Below, in pieces: positions 34,556-47,151 of a stretch of DNA of 64,000 nucleotides. Source of the DNA: Escallonia rubra (lineage: Eukaryota; Streptophyta; Magnoliopsida; Escalloniales; Escalloniaceae); assembly GCA_033065855.1 (NCBI GenBank), contig JAVXUO010001617.1:62001-126000 (forward strand), in the 5' to 3' direction. Below the pieces are notes generated by a model. That model ran no database searches. It was not told the origin of the DNA and saw only the letters and a program-made list of their open reading frames with translations. The first letter of the stretch is position 1. The number at the start of each line of letters is the position of its first letter. Both the position numbers and the translations under genes were made by a program.

Positions 34556-36790
34556 ATAGACAGTTTTTCACAAATTTATAAAAAATAGCTAGAGCTAGAT
34601 TTTGCCAAAGTACAAAAAAGAGACCCTAGTTATTTTTAAAGGATCTGTATCACGTAAAAATTTCAGATTTTTCCAAAGACTGGAAATGGGCTAACTGATA
34701 CGGGGAACCTTGTAACTCTGCAGTGTATTTCAAAATATCAAGCTAGCGCGATTTTGCGCGAAAATTTTACGAGAACCCTAGGATGTTGGGAAGTTCCATT
34801 CCCCAGGAATTCGGGCCATTCCAAAGCCGTTACCTATTTTTTTGGCCGAACGGCCCTTTAAGCGCCCAATCCGGACACCGGTTCGGGATTTTTTGGCGTA
34901 ACCTCCGTAAAATACTTTTTAGATCAAGAATGAATTCAGGAAGCTTAAAATAGCCTTTCGACGCACTTTTGAGATTTTCCGATGCCAGGGGGCATTTCGG
35001 TAATTCACCGCCCCGAGAGGGGTATTTCGGTAATTTTACAGTGTTAAGTTTTTTGACGGACTTTTTAGTCCAGAAATGTAAGCAAAGCACCTGAAATGTT
35101 GTTTTGAAGCTGATTTGGGGCGTTGGGGTGATAATTAACCGCCGGGGGCATTTCGGTAATTTGCCGCCCACCGGGGGTATTTTAGTAACCGAACGTTGTA
35201 ACACAACTGGAGGAAATAATTTTCAACACTATGTGTGTTCCTAGGGTGTAACACTATGTGTGTTTAATGCGAATACGAAACGTAATTATCGCTAAAAGCG
35301 AAAACTTAACTAGACAGATTTTTCACGAATTTATAACAAATAGCTAGCGCTAGATTTAGCCAAATTGCAAAAAAGAGACCCTAGTTATTTTTAAAGAATC
35401 GGTATCTGGTAAAAATTTCAGATTTTTTCAAACACTGGAAAGGGGTTAACTGATACGAGGAACCTTGTAAGTCTGCAGTGTATTTTAAAATATCAAGCTA
35501 GCGCGACTTCGCGCGAAAATTTTACGCTAAGCCTAGGATGTTGGGAAGTTCCATTCCCCAGGAATTCGGGCCATTCCGAAGCCGTTACCTATTTTTTTGG
35601 CCGAACGGCTTTTTAAGCGCCCGATCCGGACACCGGTTTGGGATTTTTGGGCAAAACCTCCGTAAAATACTTTTTAGATCAAGAATGAATTCAGGAAGCT
35701 TAAAATAGCATTTCGAAACACTTTTGAGATTTTTCGATCCCAGGGGAATTTCGGTAATTCGCCGCCCCGAGCGGGGTATTCCGGTAATTTTACAATGCTA
35801 AGTTTTTCGACGGACTTGTTAGTCCAGAAATGTAATTACAAAACCTGAATTGTTGTTTTGAATCTGATTTGGCGCGCGTGGGGGTGATAATGAATCTCCG
35901 AGGGCATTTCGGTAATTTGCCGCCCACCATGGGGTATTTTAGTAACTGAACGTTGTAACACAACTGGAGGAAATAATCTTCAACACTATGTGTGTTCCTA
36001 GGGTGTAACACTATGTGTGTTTAATGCGAATACGAAACGTAATTATCGCTAAAGGCGAAAACTTAACTAGACAGTTTTTCACGAATTTATAAAAAATAGC
36101 TAGAGCTAGATTTTGCAAAGTGAAAAAAGAGACCCTAGTTATTTTTAAAGGATATATCTCAGGTAAAAATTTCATCTTTTTCCAAAGCTTAGAAAGGGGT
36201 TAACTGATACGGGGAGCCTTGTAACTCTGCAGTGTATTTTAAAATATCAAGCTAGCACGACTTCGCGCGAAAATTTTATGAGAACCCTAGGATGCTGGGA
36301 AGTTCCATTCCCCAGGAATTCGGGCCTTTCCACAGCCGTTAACTCGTTTTTTGGCTGAACGGGCCTTTAAGCGCTCGATCCGGACACCGGTTCTGGATTT
36401 TTGGGCGAAACCTCCGTAAAATACTTTTTAGGTCAAGAATGAATTCAGGGAGCCTAAAATAGCAATTCGAAGCACTTTTGCGAATTTCCGATGCCAGGGG
36501 GCATTTCGGTAATTCGCCGCCCCGAGCGGGGTATTCCGGTAATTTTACAGTGCTAAGTTTTTCGACGGACTTTTTAGTCCAGAAATGTAATTACAAAACC
36601 TGAAATGTTGTTTTGAATCTGATTTGGCGCGCGTGGGGGTGATAATGAATCCCCGGAGGCATTTCGGTAATTTGTCGCTCAACGAGGGTATTTTGGTAAC
36701 TGAACGTTGTAAAATTTTCCGACTAACTTTTAGTTCGGTTTCATGGTGTAAGACACCCGGGAAGTTATTTTTTCCAGTTGTTCTGAAAGA
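34556..36790. repeat. 755-bp tandem units in the left MULE arm
   Basis: Three units start TAGACAG at about 34555, 35311 and 36068. The landmark GACCCTAGTTATTTTTAAAG lies at 34622, 35377 and 36131 (periods 755 and 754). A partial unit follows to about 37065. Each contains CCGGACACCGGTT, ATTTCGGTAATT and GGACTTTTTAGTCC, all shared with the solo LTR segment 27417-28230 in inverted orientation. Confidence 0.92.
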
Positions 36791-37153
36791 AGCTTAAAAT
36801 CCCGTTTCAAAGCACTTTTGAGATTTTCCGATGCCAGGGGGAATTTCGGTAATTCGCCGCCTCGAGAGGGGTATTTTGGTCATTTTACAGTGTTAAATAT
36901 TTTGACGGACTTTTTAGTCCAGAAATGTAAGTAAATCACCTGAAAGCTTGTTTTGAAGCTGATTTGGGGGCGTTGGGTGATAATTAAACCCACAGGGGCA
37001 TTTCGGTAATTTGCCGCCCACCGGGGGTATTTTGGTAATTTTACATTATACAAATTTTCCGAATGACTTTTAAATAATTTTATTCTTCTTTTATTTAATT
37101 CTATGACTTGTAGAGAATGATATAATTTTTATGTTTTAGATTTCAGTATAAAT

Positions 37154-39444
37154 ATGGATGCAACTGGAGGAAATAATTTTTGTGAAGGTTCTGATCCACC
37201 TTACTTGGGTCAAGTTTTTCAAATACTGGACGAAGTTGAAGCATACTATAGAGCATATTTGAAAATGATAGGTTTCGGTATTAGAATTAAGACGACTAGA
37301 AAATGGGCGAATACAGATCAAATTGGTGCAAGACTATTTGAATGTCATAGAGGAGGACCGCATGTACCCCCGGTTGTTCAGATCAGTGACGAAGGGCCAT
37401 CAAGACAAAGAAAGCAGGACACATTTCCAGGTACCGGCTGCAAGGCCCATGTGTATGCAGTACACCGGAAAAATGAAAACCATTGGGTTGTGACGGGAGT
37501 GGAGTTGAGCCATAACCATCAGTTGATGACCCCTAGTAAGATTGGTCAAATTCATCAACACTGACAACTAACCACGCCACACAGGGAACTGATATTTACA
37601 ATGGCCGAGGCTAAAATTCCACCTTCTAGAATGATGGGGGTTTTCTCAAGCCAGGCTGGGGGGATTGACAAGTTGAGTTTCAACGACGTAGACCTTCGAA
37701 ATCAACTTCGTGCTCAGAGGAGAGAGTCTTTCGGTAAGAGTGATTCTCAAGCTACACTTGATCTCTTCAGGAGCCTTCAGAGTGAGAATTCTGGCTTTTT
37801 CTATAGTCTCCGACTGGATGACGAGAACCACATTAGTACTATATTTTGGGCGGATGCCCGTTCTAGAGCTGCTTACCAAAATTTTGGGGATGTTGTGACG
37901 TTTGACACCACATACCGCACAAATAAGTACTCTATGCCTTTTGCTCCGTTCACCGGGGTGAACCACCACTATCAGTCAATATTGTTTGGCTTTGCCCTGC
38001 TTAGGGATGAGACAGAGGAGTCATTTACGTGGTTATTTGAAACGTGGCTTAAAGCAATGTATCATATTCCTCCAAAGACCATCATAACCGACCAAGATCT
38101 GGCAATGAAAAATGCAATCGCTAGGGTCCTGCCAGATACTCACCATGGCCTGTGCACATGGCACATAAGCAACAAATATCCCGAACGGCTTCACAATGTA
38201 TATGCCCACCATCCGACATTCAAGACTGACTTTAATACATGTGTGAAGAAATCGTTGACGGTAGACGTGTTCGAGGAGAGGTGGGCCAAGTTAATGTACG
38301 ACTACTCTTTGCACAATCATGAATGGTTACAATCGTTGTATGAGATCAAGACACAGTGGGTAGGTGCCTACACCAAGAAGTTTTTTGCAGCCGGAATGAC
38401 TACGACCTCGAGAAGCGAAGGTATGAATTCATTCTTTGATGGGTACGTAGGCCATGCTTCTAGTATAACAGAGTTCGTACTAGAGATGCAGAAAGCCCTT
38501 GACAGACAATTTTTCCTTGAGAGAGAAGCCGACGCGGCTACGGTTTACAAAGAAAGACAAATAGTAGTTTTTTCACCTTTGGAGGCTCATGCGGCTCAAG
38601 TCTATACCAAGAAAATGTTTAGACTGTTTCAAGAGGAACTACTAAAGTCGAATCAATACAGCATGACAAAGTTGCACGCGTATTCCACCACGGACCTCAA
38701 GGTTTATGCTTTGACAAATGTGACGAATTTTGCCAATCCGTGCTCTTCGTCGGCTCCGAGGAACAGAAGACATTTTACCGTAGCCGTTTGTATGGACACC
38801 GGGTTAGTTAATTGCAACTGTCAACTGTTTGAGCATAAAGGTATACTCTGTCGACACGCTTTGAGGTATTTTAGCGCCAAGAATGCTCGTGAAATCCCCG
38901 CCGTGTATATATTGGATCGGTGGACGAAGGAATCCAATAGAGTCCACGGTCACATTCCTTACGTGCCCAATGTTTCAGTCGATTTCACGCAATCTGAGAC
39001 GCTGCGATATAATCACCTTTGTAACATCATGCACGGTTTATCAATGGATGCAGCGTCAACATTTGATGGGTACAGGTATCAAGTTGAAGCAGCCGCACGG
39101 GATAAGACTAAGCATGCACAGTTTAGGATGGCATTACCAGAAACACGGGACCCTCAGAGGACTCCAGCCGGTCGATTCAATCGAGCTTCACAGCCAATCA
39201 TTGACAGCACTAGCCTACAAGGTGAGGAGGACGGTATTTTTGATCCAATTATTTCTCAAACAAAAGGGCGAAAACGAGCAATACATATGAAGAATCCGAT
39301 TGAAGAAGCAACGGGTAAAAAAAATTACGAAAGTGTGCGTTGTGTAATAAGATGACTGATCATGACAAGAGAAATCATTATAAAGTGCTAGGTATCGAAC
39401 CTGGCGTTATGGTCGAGGAGGACGATGATGAGGAAGAGTGTTAG
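37154..39444 (+). pseudogene. FAR1-type MULE transposase, one premature stop and late frameshift
   Basis: A single frame from 37154 to 39355 is interrupted only by TGA at 37562-37564. The N-terminal part is a FAR1 DNA-binding domain (FGIRIKTTRKW, GCKAHVYAVHR, ELSHNHQL). The MULE catalytic core has VVTFDTTYRTNKY and IITDQDLAMKNAI with the two aspartates, and LCTWHISNKYPE. A SWIM zinc finger follows: CNCQLFEHKGILCRH. The frame leaves the family near 39320, after an A-run; another frame gives CALCNKMTDHDKRNH and an acidic end at 39444. It would cut the element's TIRs. The gene lies 3' of a spliced leader in the left arm and converges on the PMD-Ulp1 gene. With two lesions it is probably inactive. 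Confidence 0.88.
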
Positions 39445-39558
39445 GATTAATGTTTCAGTTGTATAAATTAAACTTTTATAATGTATATATTTGTGATTTG
39501 GTTTGTGAAATCTTTAATTTGTGATTTGGTTTGTGAATTATTGATATTTTTGGAAGGG

Positions 39559-40400
39559 CCTATTCGGACACACTTTAGCGCCCAATTCTTAGCTTGCGCA
39601 AAAAGTTGTAATTTTTTTGTCACTTTTTTTTCCCTCATAGCACCTCAGGCACGCAAGTTAGCCCAATTCTATGAATTTCGGCGAAAAACGAGACAAATTA
39701 TTTTTTGGGTTTTCCTACGACGCCCCTATTCGCGCACACTTTAAGGCCCAATTCTTAGCATTTGAAAAAAGTTGAAATTTTTTTGTCACTTTTTTTTCGC
39801 TCATTGCACCTCATGCACGATAGTTAGCAAAATTCTATGACTTTCGGCGAAAAACGAGACAAATTATTTTTTGGGTTTTCCTACGACACCCCTATTCGCG
39901 CACACTTTAAGGCCCAATTTTTAGCATTCGAAGAAAGTTGAAATTTTTTTTGTCACTTTTTTTCGCTCATAGCACCTCAGGCACGCTAGTTAGCCCAATT
40001 CTATGAATTTCGGCGAAAAACGAGACAAATTATTTTGTGAGTTTTCCTACGACGCCCCTATTCGCGCACACTTTAAGGCCCAATTCTTAGCATTCGACAA
40101 AAGTTGAAATTTTTTTGTCACTTTTTTTCGCTCATTGCACCTCATGCACGCTAGTTAGCCCAATTCTATGAATTTCGGCGAAAAACGAGACAAATTATTT
40201 TTTGGGTTTTCCTACGACGCCCCTATTCGCGCACACTTTAAGGCCCAATTCTTAGCATGCGAAAAAAGTTGCAATTTTTTTTGTCACTGATATTTTTTCG
40301 CTCATTGCACCTCAGGCATGCTAGTTAGCCCACTCTAGGCAATCTATTTTTTTCACGTTTTTTTTTGCTCATTACACCTTAGGCACACTAGTTAGCCCAT
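39559..40400. repeat. 166-bp satellite between the convergent MULE genes
   Basis: CCTATTCG recurs at 39559, 39725, 39891, 40057 and 40222 (periods 166, 166, 166 and 165). The unit also holds CACTTTAAGGCCCAATTCTTAG and GAATTTCGGCGAAAAACGAG-type text. It fills the space between the 3' ends of the transposase and PMD-Ulp1 genes. Confidence 0.93.
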
Positions 40401-40498
40401 TGTCCAAAGTCATTCTAAAGTAATAATAAGGCTAATTCAATTTGAAATCTTAATATTTAAAATCCAACAATACTAATAATAATCCATACGAACGTCAA

Positions 40499-43251
40499 CT
40501 ACATCTCAAGGGAATGGTAAGGAAGGCATCTAGGTACACCCTTTTTCAGCTCCCAGGCTATCCGATATCTAAACGTCAATGCATCCCTTCGAGACCACGA
40601 CGTATATTCGAGCACATCCGAGCGAGCTATGTAGTCCATGTACTTGATGACGTAAATCCCGCAATCATGACTGTTATATTGCTTTGGTCGGTTTTGAATC
40701 ATCACGACCGTCCAAGGCTCTATCATTGTTGAGCTCGTGATGGCTTCCCCCGTAACATGTCGGCACGCTAGTGGAATGATAGTAGTCTGCATCCAACAGT
40801 AAAAAAAGTTATCAAGCCTACTTAACAAGAAGAATAGACTATGAGCGAAGCTCTAGAAATATAAACTAACCACCGCATTGATGTACGTGGAGTACATCTC
40901 CGCCAGCTGCCCACCAGGTCCATCTTCCATTAGGCTATCGTATATGTGGACCGTTTTGTTCGCTGGATGGAGAACTAATAGGAAGAAGTGGCACCCGTGA
41001 AGACACGGTATCATGATTAGGTTAGCCTCAGATGCGTGACATTGATCGTCCGAGTTCAATAAGGCAAGCACGTTTGCAGACGGTTGCCATTCACCCCTGC
41101 TTGTCCCTCGCATCCTCCTCCATGCTGTGAAGTCATTCATGCAATTCACCAAGAGGGGGACTAGAAAAGAGGGGTACATGTTGAGCTTCAGAGTTTGGGA
41201 GGGGTTATTACGTAGCTCTCTAACACGGAGCAGATCTATGTAAGCGTCCATGACCCAGTTCGAAATATCTGTGTCCGGCGCCAACAATCTCATATCCTCG
41301 TGACCTATGCATCCCGCAACAGGAATGTCGGCTGACTCGACGGGCTCCTGCGCGAAGTGGTGCCGGTCGATAACCTCCCGTTTCGCCGGACTCAATGGCT
41401 TCGTCGGTTGTCCTTTATCCGACCGGATGCTTGGGCGCGACGCCTGGAATCCTACTTGACTCTGGCGCTGAGAGACGTACGCGTAAGTAGGCAAGCGACT
41501 AGACGGCTCCCACACCTGACTCTGGGGTTGAAAGTCGTACGCGTCAGGAGGCAAGCGACTAGACGGCTCCTCTCGGTAACCCCGGTACGCAACATCAAAT
41601 TTATGGAGATCAGTCTTGTACCTCTCAATGAAGCTCTTGAGACTGTCAGGAGCATGCGCAACGTACCAGTCAAACTGCTCAAGCTGCTTGAACACCTTAG
41701 TGTCCTGGTCAACCTAAAAAACATGCATAGAAAAATTACCATCATCATTTCAGGCATGGTCGATAAGGTGCGCAAATAAAAATTGAAACAACAGTAGCAT
41801 GACTTACAATGCTCAATGCCCAGAACTGGTCATAGACCTCACGTGGCGCATACGATGGCTGCCTCACCTGGGAAGGGCGATTCACCCTCGTGCGCGTCAC
41901 GTTGAGAAACCATTTAAGGTAGTCCTCGATACTGATGACGTCGTCCTTGAGCGATACAAGGCTACCGTACGTTTCTTGCCAAGTATTCCACTGTTCCACC
42001 TCATCGCTCAACAAATGCAAGGCATCAAGCACCTCTAATTTCGGAAGCTGACGACTCCTATATGGCCGCATGTCTACAGGGGGTTTTGGTATCCCTTGTA
42101 GACAGCCAGCTTGCCTCATAGCTCGATCGGGCATCTGAAACTCACATACTTCGAAGTGAATAAGCGGCACCCGAACCAAACCTGCCAGCACGTACGATAC
42201 CGGAAGATGCCAACACCACTCATCTAACCGATGCATCACCTTGCCATATGGCTGCCACGTCACCTGGGGTGCATCCAGCATATCTAGTTCCCCCCGATAG
42301 AACTGTAGATGGTTGTGAGGATTTACCCGTCTCTTCCGGTTAGTCTCGGGCCCCCAGGCCCACACCCTAGGCCACGTCTCATCGGAATATTCCCGCGGTT
42401 GTGGACGACCCGTGGGTAGCCTCTCGTAAGACCAATCCTGTGAATGCAAACATTATATGGAATTAGTAATTAATCACGAATATATTGACACGTCAAAACA
42501 AGAATATAAATGCTCATACCTGTAATAGAGTCATGCAGGCGGCAATAGACTTGGCACCTATTCTCGTAGCCTTATGCAGTGCTCGATATAGGTGCGCAAG
42601 AACAGCTGAACCCCACGAATACGAGGATACCTCCTCAAGATCCTCCAAGAACACCATATACTTCGGATGCACCGTGTTTTTCGAATGCGTCGAAAGTAAT
42701 ATAGCTCCAATAATATATAGAAGGAATGCCTTCGTATACGTCACGAAATCATGACGAGTGTATTCATCCGGTAGCTCGCCGTACTGCTCTCTCAGCCATT
42801 TAAGTTTGATGCCGTTTGTTGTGAGAGCTTCCTTAAAAAAAAAAAAAAAATACTGCCTAGCCATATTCTTTATGGATGCAGACGTTTTGCTCAAAGTAAT
42901 GGGTTTGCCGTGACATGGGATTCCAAGTATAAATCCGACGTCCTCTAATGTAATTGTCATTTCACCAAACCGGAAGTGAAATGAGTTCGTCTCGCTCCTC
43001 CATCGTTCAACTAGAGCGGATATAAGGCAATCGTCGTGTCGAGACCAAATCCCGCAATCGGTGAACATAGATAAATTTTGACGGTGTAATAGTTGTATTT
43101 GTTCCTCATTCAGTACCCACTCTTCGAGGTGACGTGTGCTTTGAATTGTTTTCAAAACACCCCTGTCGACACCGTCAAATACTCCCCTCGCGACGTGGTC
43201 ATCGTCATCGTATATGATTGATTTATCATGAGGTCCGGGGTGGAAATACAT
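40499..43251 (-). CDS. PMD-Ulp1 fusion protein of the inner MULE, intact
   Basis: Four exons, 43251-42520, 42437-41808, 41713-40871 and 40786-40499, join through GT-AG introns, all in phase 0, to an open 830-residue frame. It starts MYFHPGPHDKSIIY. Residues about 60-450 are a plant mobile domain: ALVERWRSETNSFHF, MTITLEDVGFILGIP, YRALHKA, WPRVWAWGPE. A linker has a twofold EPSSRLP...QSQV repeat. The C-terminal third is a Ulp1/SENP-type cysteine protease with H696 (GCHFFLLV), D713 (YDSL), Q771 and C777 (KQYNSHDCGIYV). The spacings H-17-D and Q-6-C equal those of yeast Ulp1. The predicted role is removal of SUMO-like modifiers; the target is unknown. A leader acceptor CTTACAG precedes the ATG. 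Exon 1 tolerates a long A/T run at 42834-42850, encoding FFFFFF. Confidence 0.87.
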
Positions 43252-43629
43252 ATCTGTAAGAACAAAATATAATTGTAAACCAACTTAGCATCCATAATAT
43301 TTGCATTCCAAAAATATAACTGGATGCTAAACCTAGCTTACCAACGCGTTAGCAATAGTCATTATCTCATTATTTCAATGTATTAAAACAATTCCTCACT
43401 TCCCACCACTCCGAACGCTTAATTACTCTACTTCCCTAAAATTTAGAGCCAACGTGGCAATTTACCAATATACCCCCCGATGCCCGCTACACCACCAACA
43501 CCACAAAACCGCTTTAAAACCACTTTTTAAATGTATTACGTCAATTATATACCAAATATTTCCTCAATATATTTTAAGGGGGAAAGTTACCAAAACACCC
43601 CCAACTTATGCAAAATACCCCCTGACAGA

Positions 43630-45407
43630 TAGGGATGGCAATGGGGCGGGTCGGATGCGGGTTTTACAAAATCCGAACCCGCCCCGCTACTCAGTGAAAT
43701 TTGTCCCGCCCCGCCCCGCCCCGGTCCGGGTTATTTATGTTACATACCATACCCGATCCTATGTAGATTTAGGAACCCCGAACCCGCCCCGTTCCCCGCT
43801 GTAGCACGCAAAAACCCGTAATCAACCCGACCCGACCCGACATGTTCTACTTGGTATTGCAAACATTTCACTCTTTTTTAAACATGTATAACACCAAAAC
43901 TTGCACCTGTGTCACAAAAAATAAACTATACACATCATATTAATGTATAAAAATTCTAAAGAAGACATTAGTAAATTACAAGAAAGTTCAAATAAATTAC
44001 AACATAGTTCAAATAAATTACAACATAGTTCAAATTAATGTTCAAATAGATAACACTACATTAACGTTCAATAACTGGGAAGTAGCAAATAAGAGAGATG
44101 AAGCTCGTTAAGCCGGTCCGCATTCCAACTCCAAATAAAACTGCAGTCACTGTTCACTGAAAAAACAATAGGAATAAAATGAATGGATACAAAAAAAATG
44201 TAAAATTAATCTGAAATACAATTTACACAAAGAATCATACACCCGTCACACATGAGTTGTCCCCGAAATAATACCAAATTAGAAAGGACTTTTCTAATAT
44301 GCCCTCATAAAACCATAAGTAAACAGCATGAAAAACTAATTGCGGGGAAATTGAAAAAACTCTTTCAAACACTATTTCGAAATGTTAAAAAAGCTACTGC
44401 TCCTAACTTGTGGGGAAATTGAAAAAACTCTTTCAAACACTACTAATTGTGCATGTCAGGCAAACATGAAAACCAATTTCTATGAAGTTTAATAAACATA
44501 AACAGATTTTACCTATGTGAACAATTTGATTAAGAGAAAAACCAATATCCATTTCGCTCATATCCAAGCATATGACAGAAATAGATGCAGTAAGAAAGTC
44601 CTACTCCAAAGAACCTCTATCTTCTTGAAGGATACTAATGATAGTAATAGTAAAACAGGAATATCTTTTGTCATCTAAGCATCTAACTGCTGAAGCAAAA
44701 AAAACACGTAGGAATGCTGGACTCAAATCTCGAATCATTAAAAAGAATTACACAAAATTCAGCTGGTGGGTTAGCACTTACACTTAGCATCAGAGACTCG
44801 AAACAGCAATGGATGCTCCAAGGAAGCAAGGCGCGGGCGGTGTAAGACTTAAAAGCTAAGATCAACTTACAGGTGGCTGGCAGATTTCCTCTTCCTCAAC
44901 GGTCGTCTTCAATTGGAGGCTGTCCGGTGGAGAGTGGTCGTGCGCCGACCGCCGTGCGGTATTGCGGTGGTCCGTGGAGACAGGAGAGTGGAGAGGCAGA
45001 GATCCAGCCGAGAATGGAGAGGAGAGCCGTCAACCGTGAGAGTGAGAAGAAGGCAGTAGAGGCACAGCCGAGAGTGGAGAGGAGAGGAGAGCCGTGAGAG
45101 TGGAGAGGAGACTGGAGACAGAGTGGAGAGGCACACAGCCGCACAAATCTGAGATTAGGGATTTTAGGGTTTGCAAAGGAAAAAACAAGGAACATATATA
45201 TATGGTATATGGACGGCTAAGATTAACTAAGAACTAGGGTACACCGGGGCGGGGCGGGGCGGATTAAAGGGTATACCGTACCCGCCCCTAACCCGCTGCG
45301 GGTTTTTAAAAAAATAACCATACCCGCCCCACGCCCCGGTCAAAGTCAAAATAACCCGACCCTATCGGGGCGGATATCCGCGGGTACGGATTTTTTTGCC
45401 ATCCCTA
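43630..45407. mobile_element. non-autonomous hAT element in the right MULE arm
   Basis: Ends TAGGGATGGCAATGGGG and the complement TTTTTTTGCCATCCCTA are flanked by CTGACAGA on both sides (43622-43629 and 45408-45415), a perfect 8-bp hAT duplication. Subterminal regions are rich in ACCCGCCCCGC repeats. It spans 1,778 bp. Interior frames (for example 44873-45097) show no transposase or known domain, so it depends on a helper. The matching MULE arm text continues across the insertion. Confidence 0.95.
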
Positions 45408-45429
45408 CTGACAGACATCGCACCAACAA

Positions 45430-46900
45430 ACATCTCTGAACAACTGGAAAAAATAACTTTCCGGGTGTCTTACACCTTGAAACCGAACTAAAAGTTAGTC
45501 GGAAATTTTTACAACGTTCAGTTACGAAAATACCCTCGCTGAGCGACAAATTACCGAAATGCCCCCGGGGATTCATTATCACCCTTACGCGCGCGAAATC
45601 AGCTTCAAAACAACATTCAGGTTTTGTAATTACATTTCTGGACTAAAAAGTCCGTCGAAAAACTTAGCACTGTAAAATTACCGAAATACCCCTCTCGGGG
45701 CGGCGAATTACCGAAATGCCCCCTGGCGTCGAAAACTCGCAGTAGGGATTCCAATTGCTATTTTAGGCTCCCTGCATTTATTGTTGATCTAAAAAGTATT
45801 TTACGTAGGTTTTGCCCAAAAATCCCGAACCGGTGTCCAGATCGAGCGCTTAAAGGGCCGTTCGGCCAAAAAATTAGGTAACGGCATCGGAATGGCCCGA
45901 ATTCCTAGGGAATAACATCCTAGGGTTCTCGTAAAATTTTCGCGCAAAGTCGCGCTAGCTTGATATTTTAAAATACACTGCAGAGTTACAAGGTTCCCTG
46001 TATCAGTTAACCCCTTTCCAGTCTTTGGAAAAATCTGAAATGTTTACCTGATACAGATCCTTTAAAAATAACTAGGGTCTCTTTTTTGCACTTTGGCCAA
46101 ATCTAGCTCTAGCTATTTCTTATAAATTCGTGAAAAACTGTCTAGTTAAGTTTTCGCCTTTAGCGACAATTACGTTTCGTATTCGCATTAAACACACATA
46201 GTGTTACACCCTAGGAACACACATAGTGTTGAAGATTATTTCCTCCAGTTGTGTTACAACGTTCAGTTACTAAAATACCCCCGGTGGGCGGCAAATTACC
46301 GAAATGCCCCCGGAGATTCATTATCACCCCCACGCGTGCCAAATCACATTCAAAACAACATTTCAGGTTTTGTAATTACATTTCTGGACTAAAAAATCGG
46401 TCGAAAAACTTAGCACTGTAAATTTACCGGAATACCCCGCTCGGGGCGACGAATTACCAAAATGCCCCATGGCATCGGAAAATCTCAAAAGTGCTTCGAA
46501 ATGCTATTTTAAGCTTCTTGAATTCATTCTTGATCTAAAAAGTATTTTACGGAGGTTTCGCCAAAAAATCCCGAACCGGTGTCCGGATCGGGCGCTTAAA
46601 GGGAAAAAAAAAAAAAAAAATAGGTAACGGCTTCGGAATGGCCCGAATTCCTGGGGAATGGAACTTCCCAACATCCTAGGGTTCTCGTAAAATTTTCGCG
46701 CGAAGTCGCGCTAGCTTGATATTTTAAAATACACTGCAGAGTTACAAGGTTCCCCGTATCATTTAACCCCTCTCCAGTCTTTAGAAAAATCTGACATTTT
46801 TTCCTCACACAGATCCTTTAAAAATAACTAGGGTCTCTTTTTTGTACTTTGGCAAAATCTAGCTCTAGCTATTTTTTATAAATTCGTGAAAAACTGTCTA
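45430..46900. repeat. 755-bp tandem units in the right MULE arm
   Basis: Two inverted copies of the left-arm unit, marked by CTTTAAAAATAACTAGGG near 46067 and 46816, plus a partial unit that continues on the other side of the hAT insertion to about 43330. Confidence 0.9.
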
Positions 46901-47143
46901 TATTTGGCGCCCTAAAAAATCGCTATTTTGGAATCTATAAATGTAATACGCTGATTTGTATAAACCTAACATTGAATTATAAGGAAATTCAAAATACTTG
47001 TTGTGACTTGATATATATTTCAAGAAAAATCCACCGATCTTCTAGCGTAAATTTTTTTGGTTTGTATTGTTGTGGAGAGTATTGTTGTGGAGAGTATTGT
47101 TGGTAAAGATGATAGAGTGCAGAAGAAGGGTTCGGGGGAGGGG

Positions 47144-47151
47144 ATTATAAA
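47144..47151 (-). promoter_or_regulatory. TATA box in the right arm of the inner MULE
   Basis: Mirror of the left-arm TATA box, set to drive the PMD-Ulp1 gene on the minus strand. The leader donor here has lost four bases (CAACAAGTATTTTG instead of CAACAAGTAAGTATTTTG), which may weaken splicing. Confidence 0.5.
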
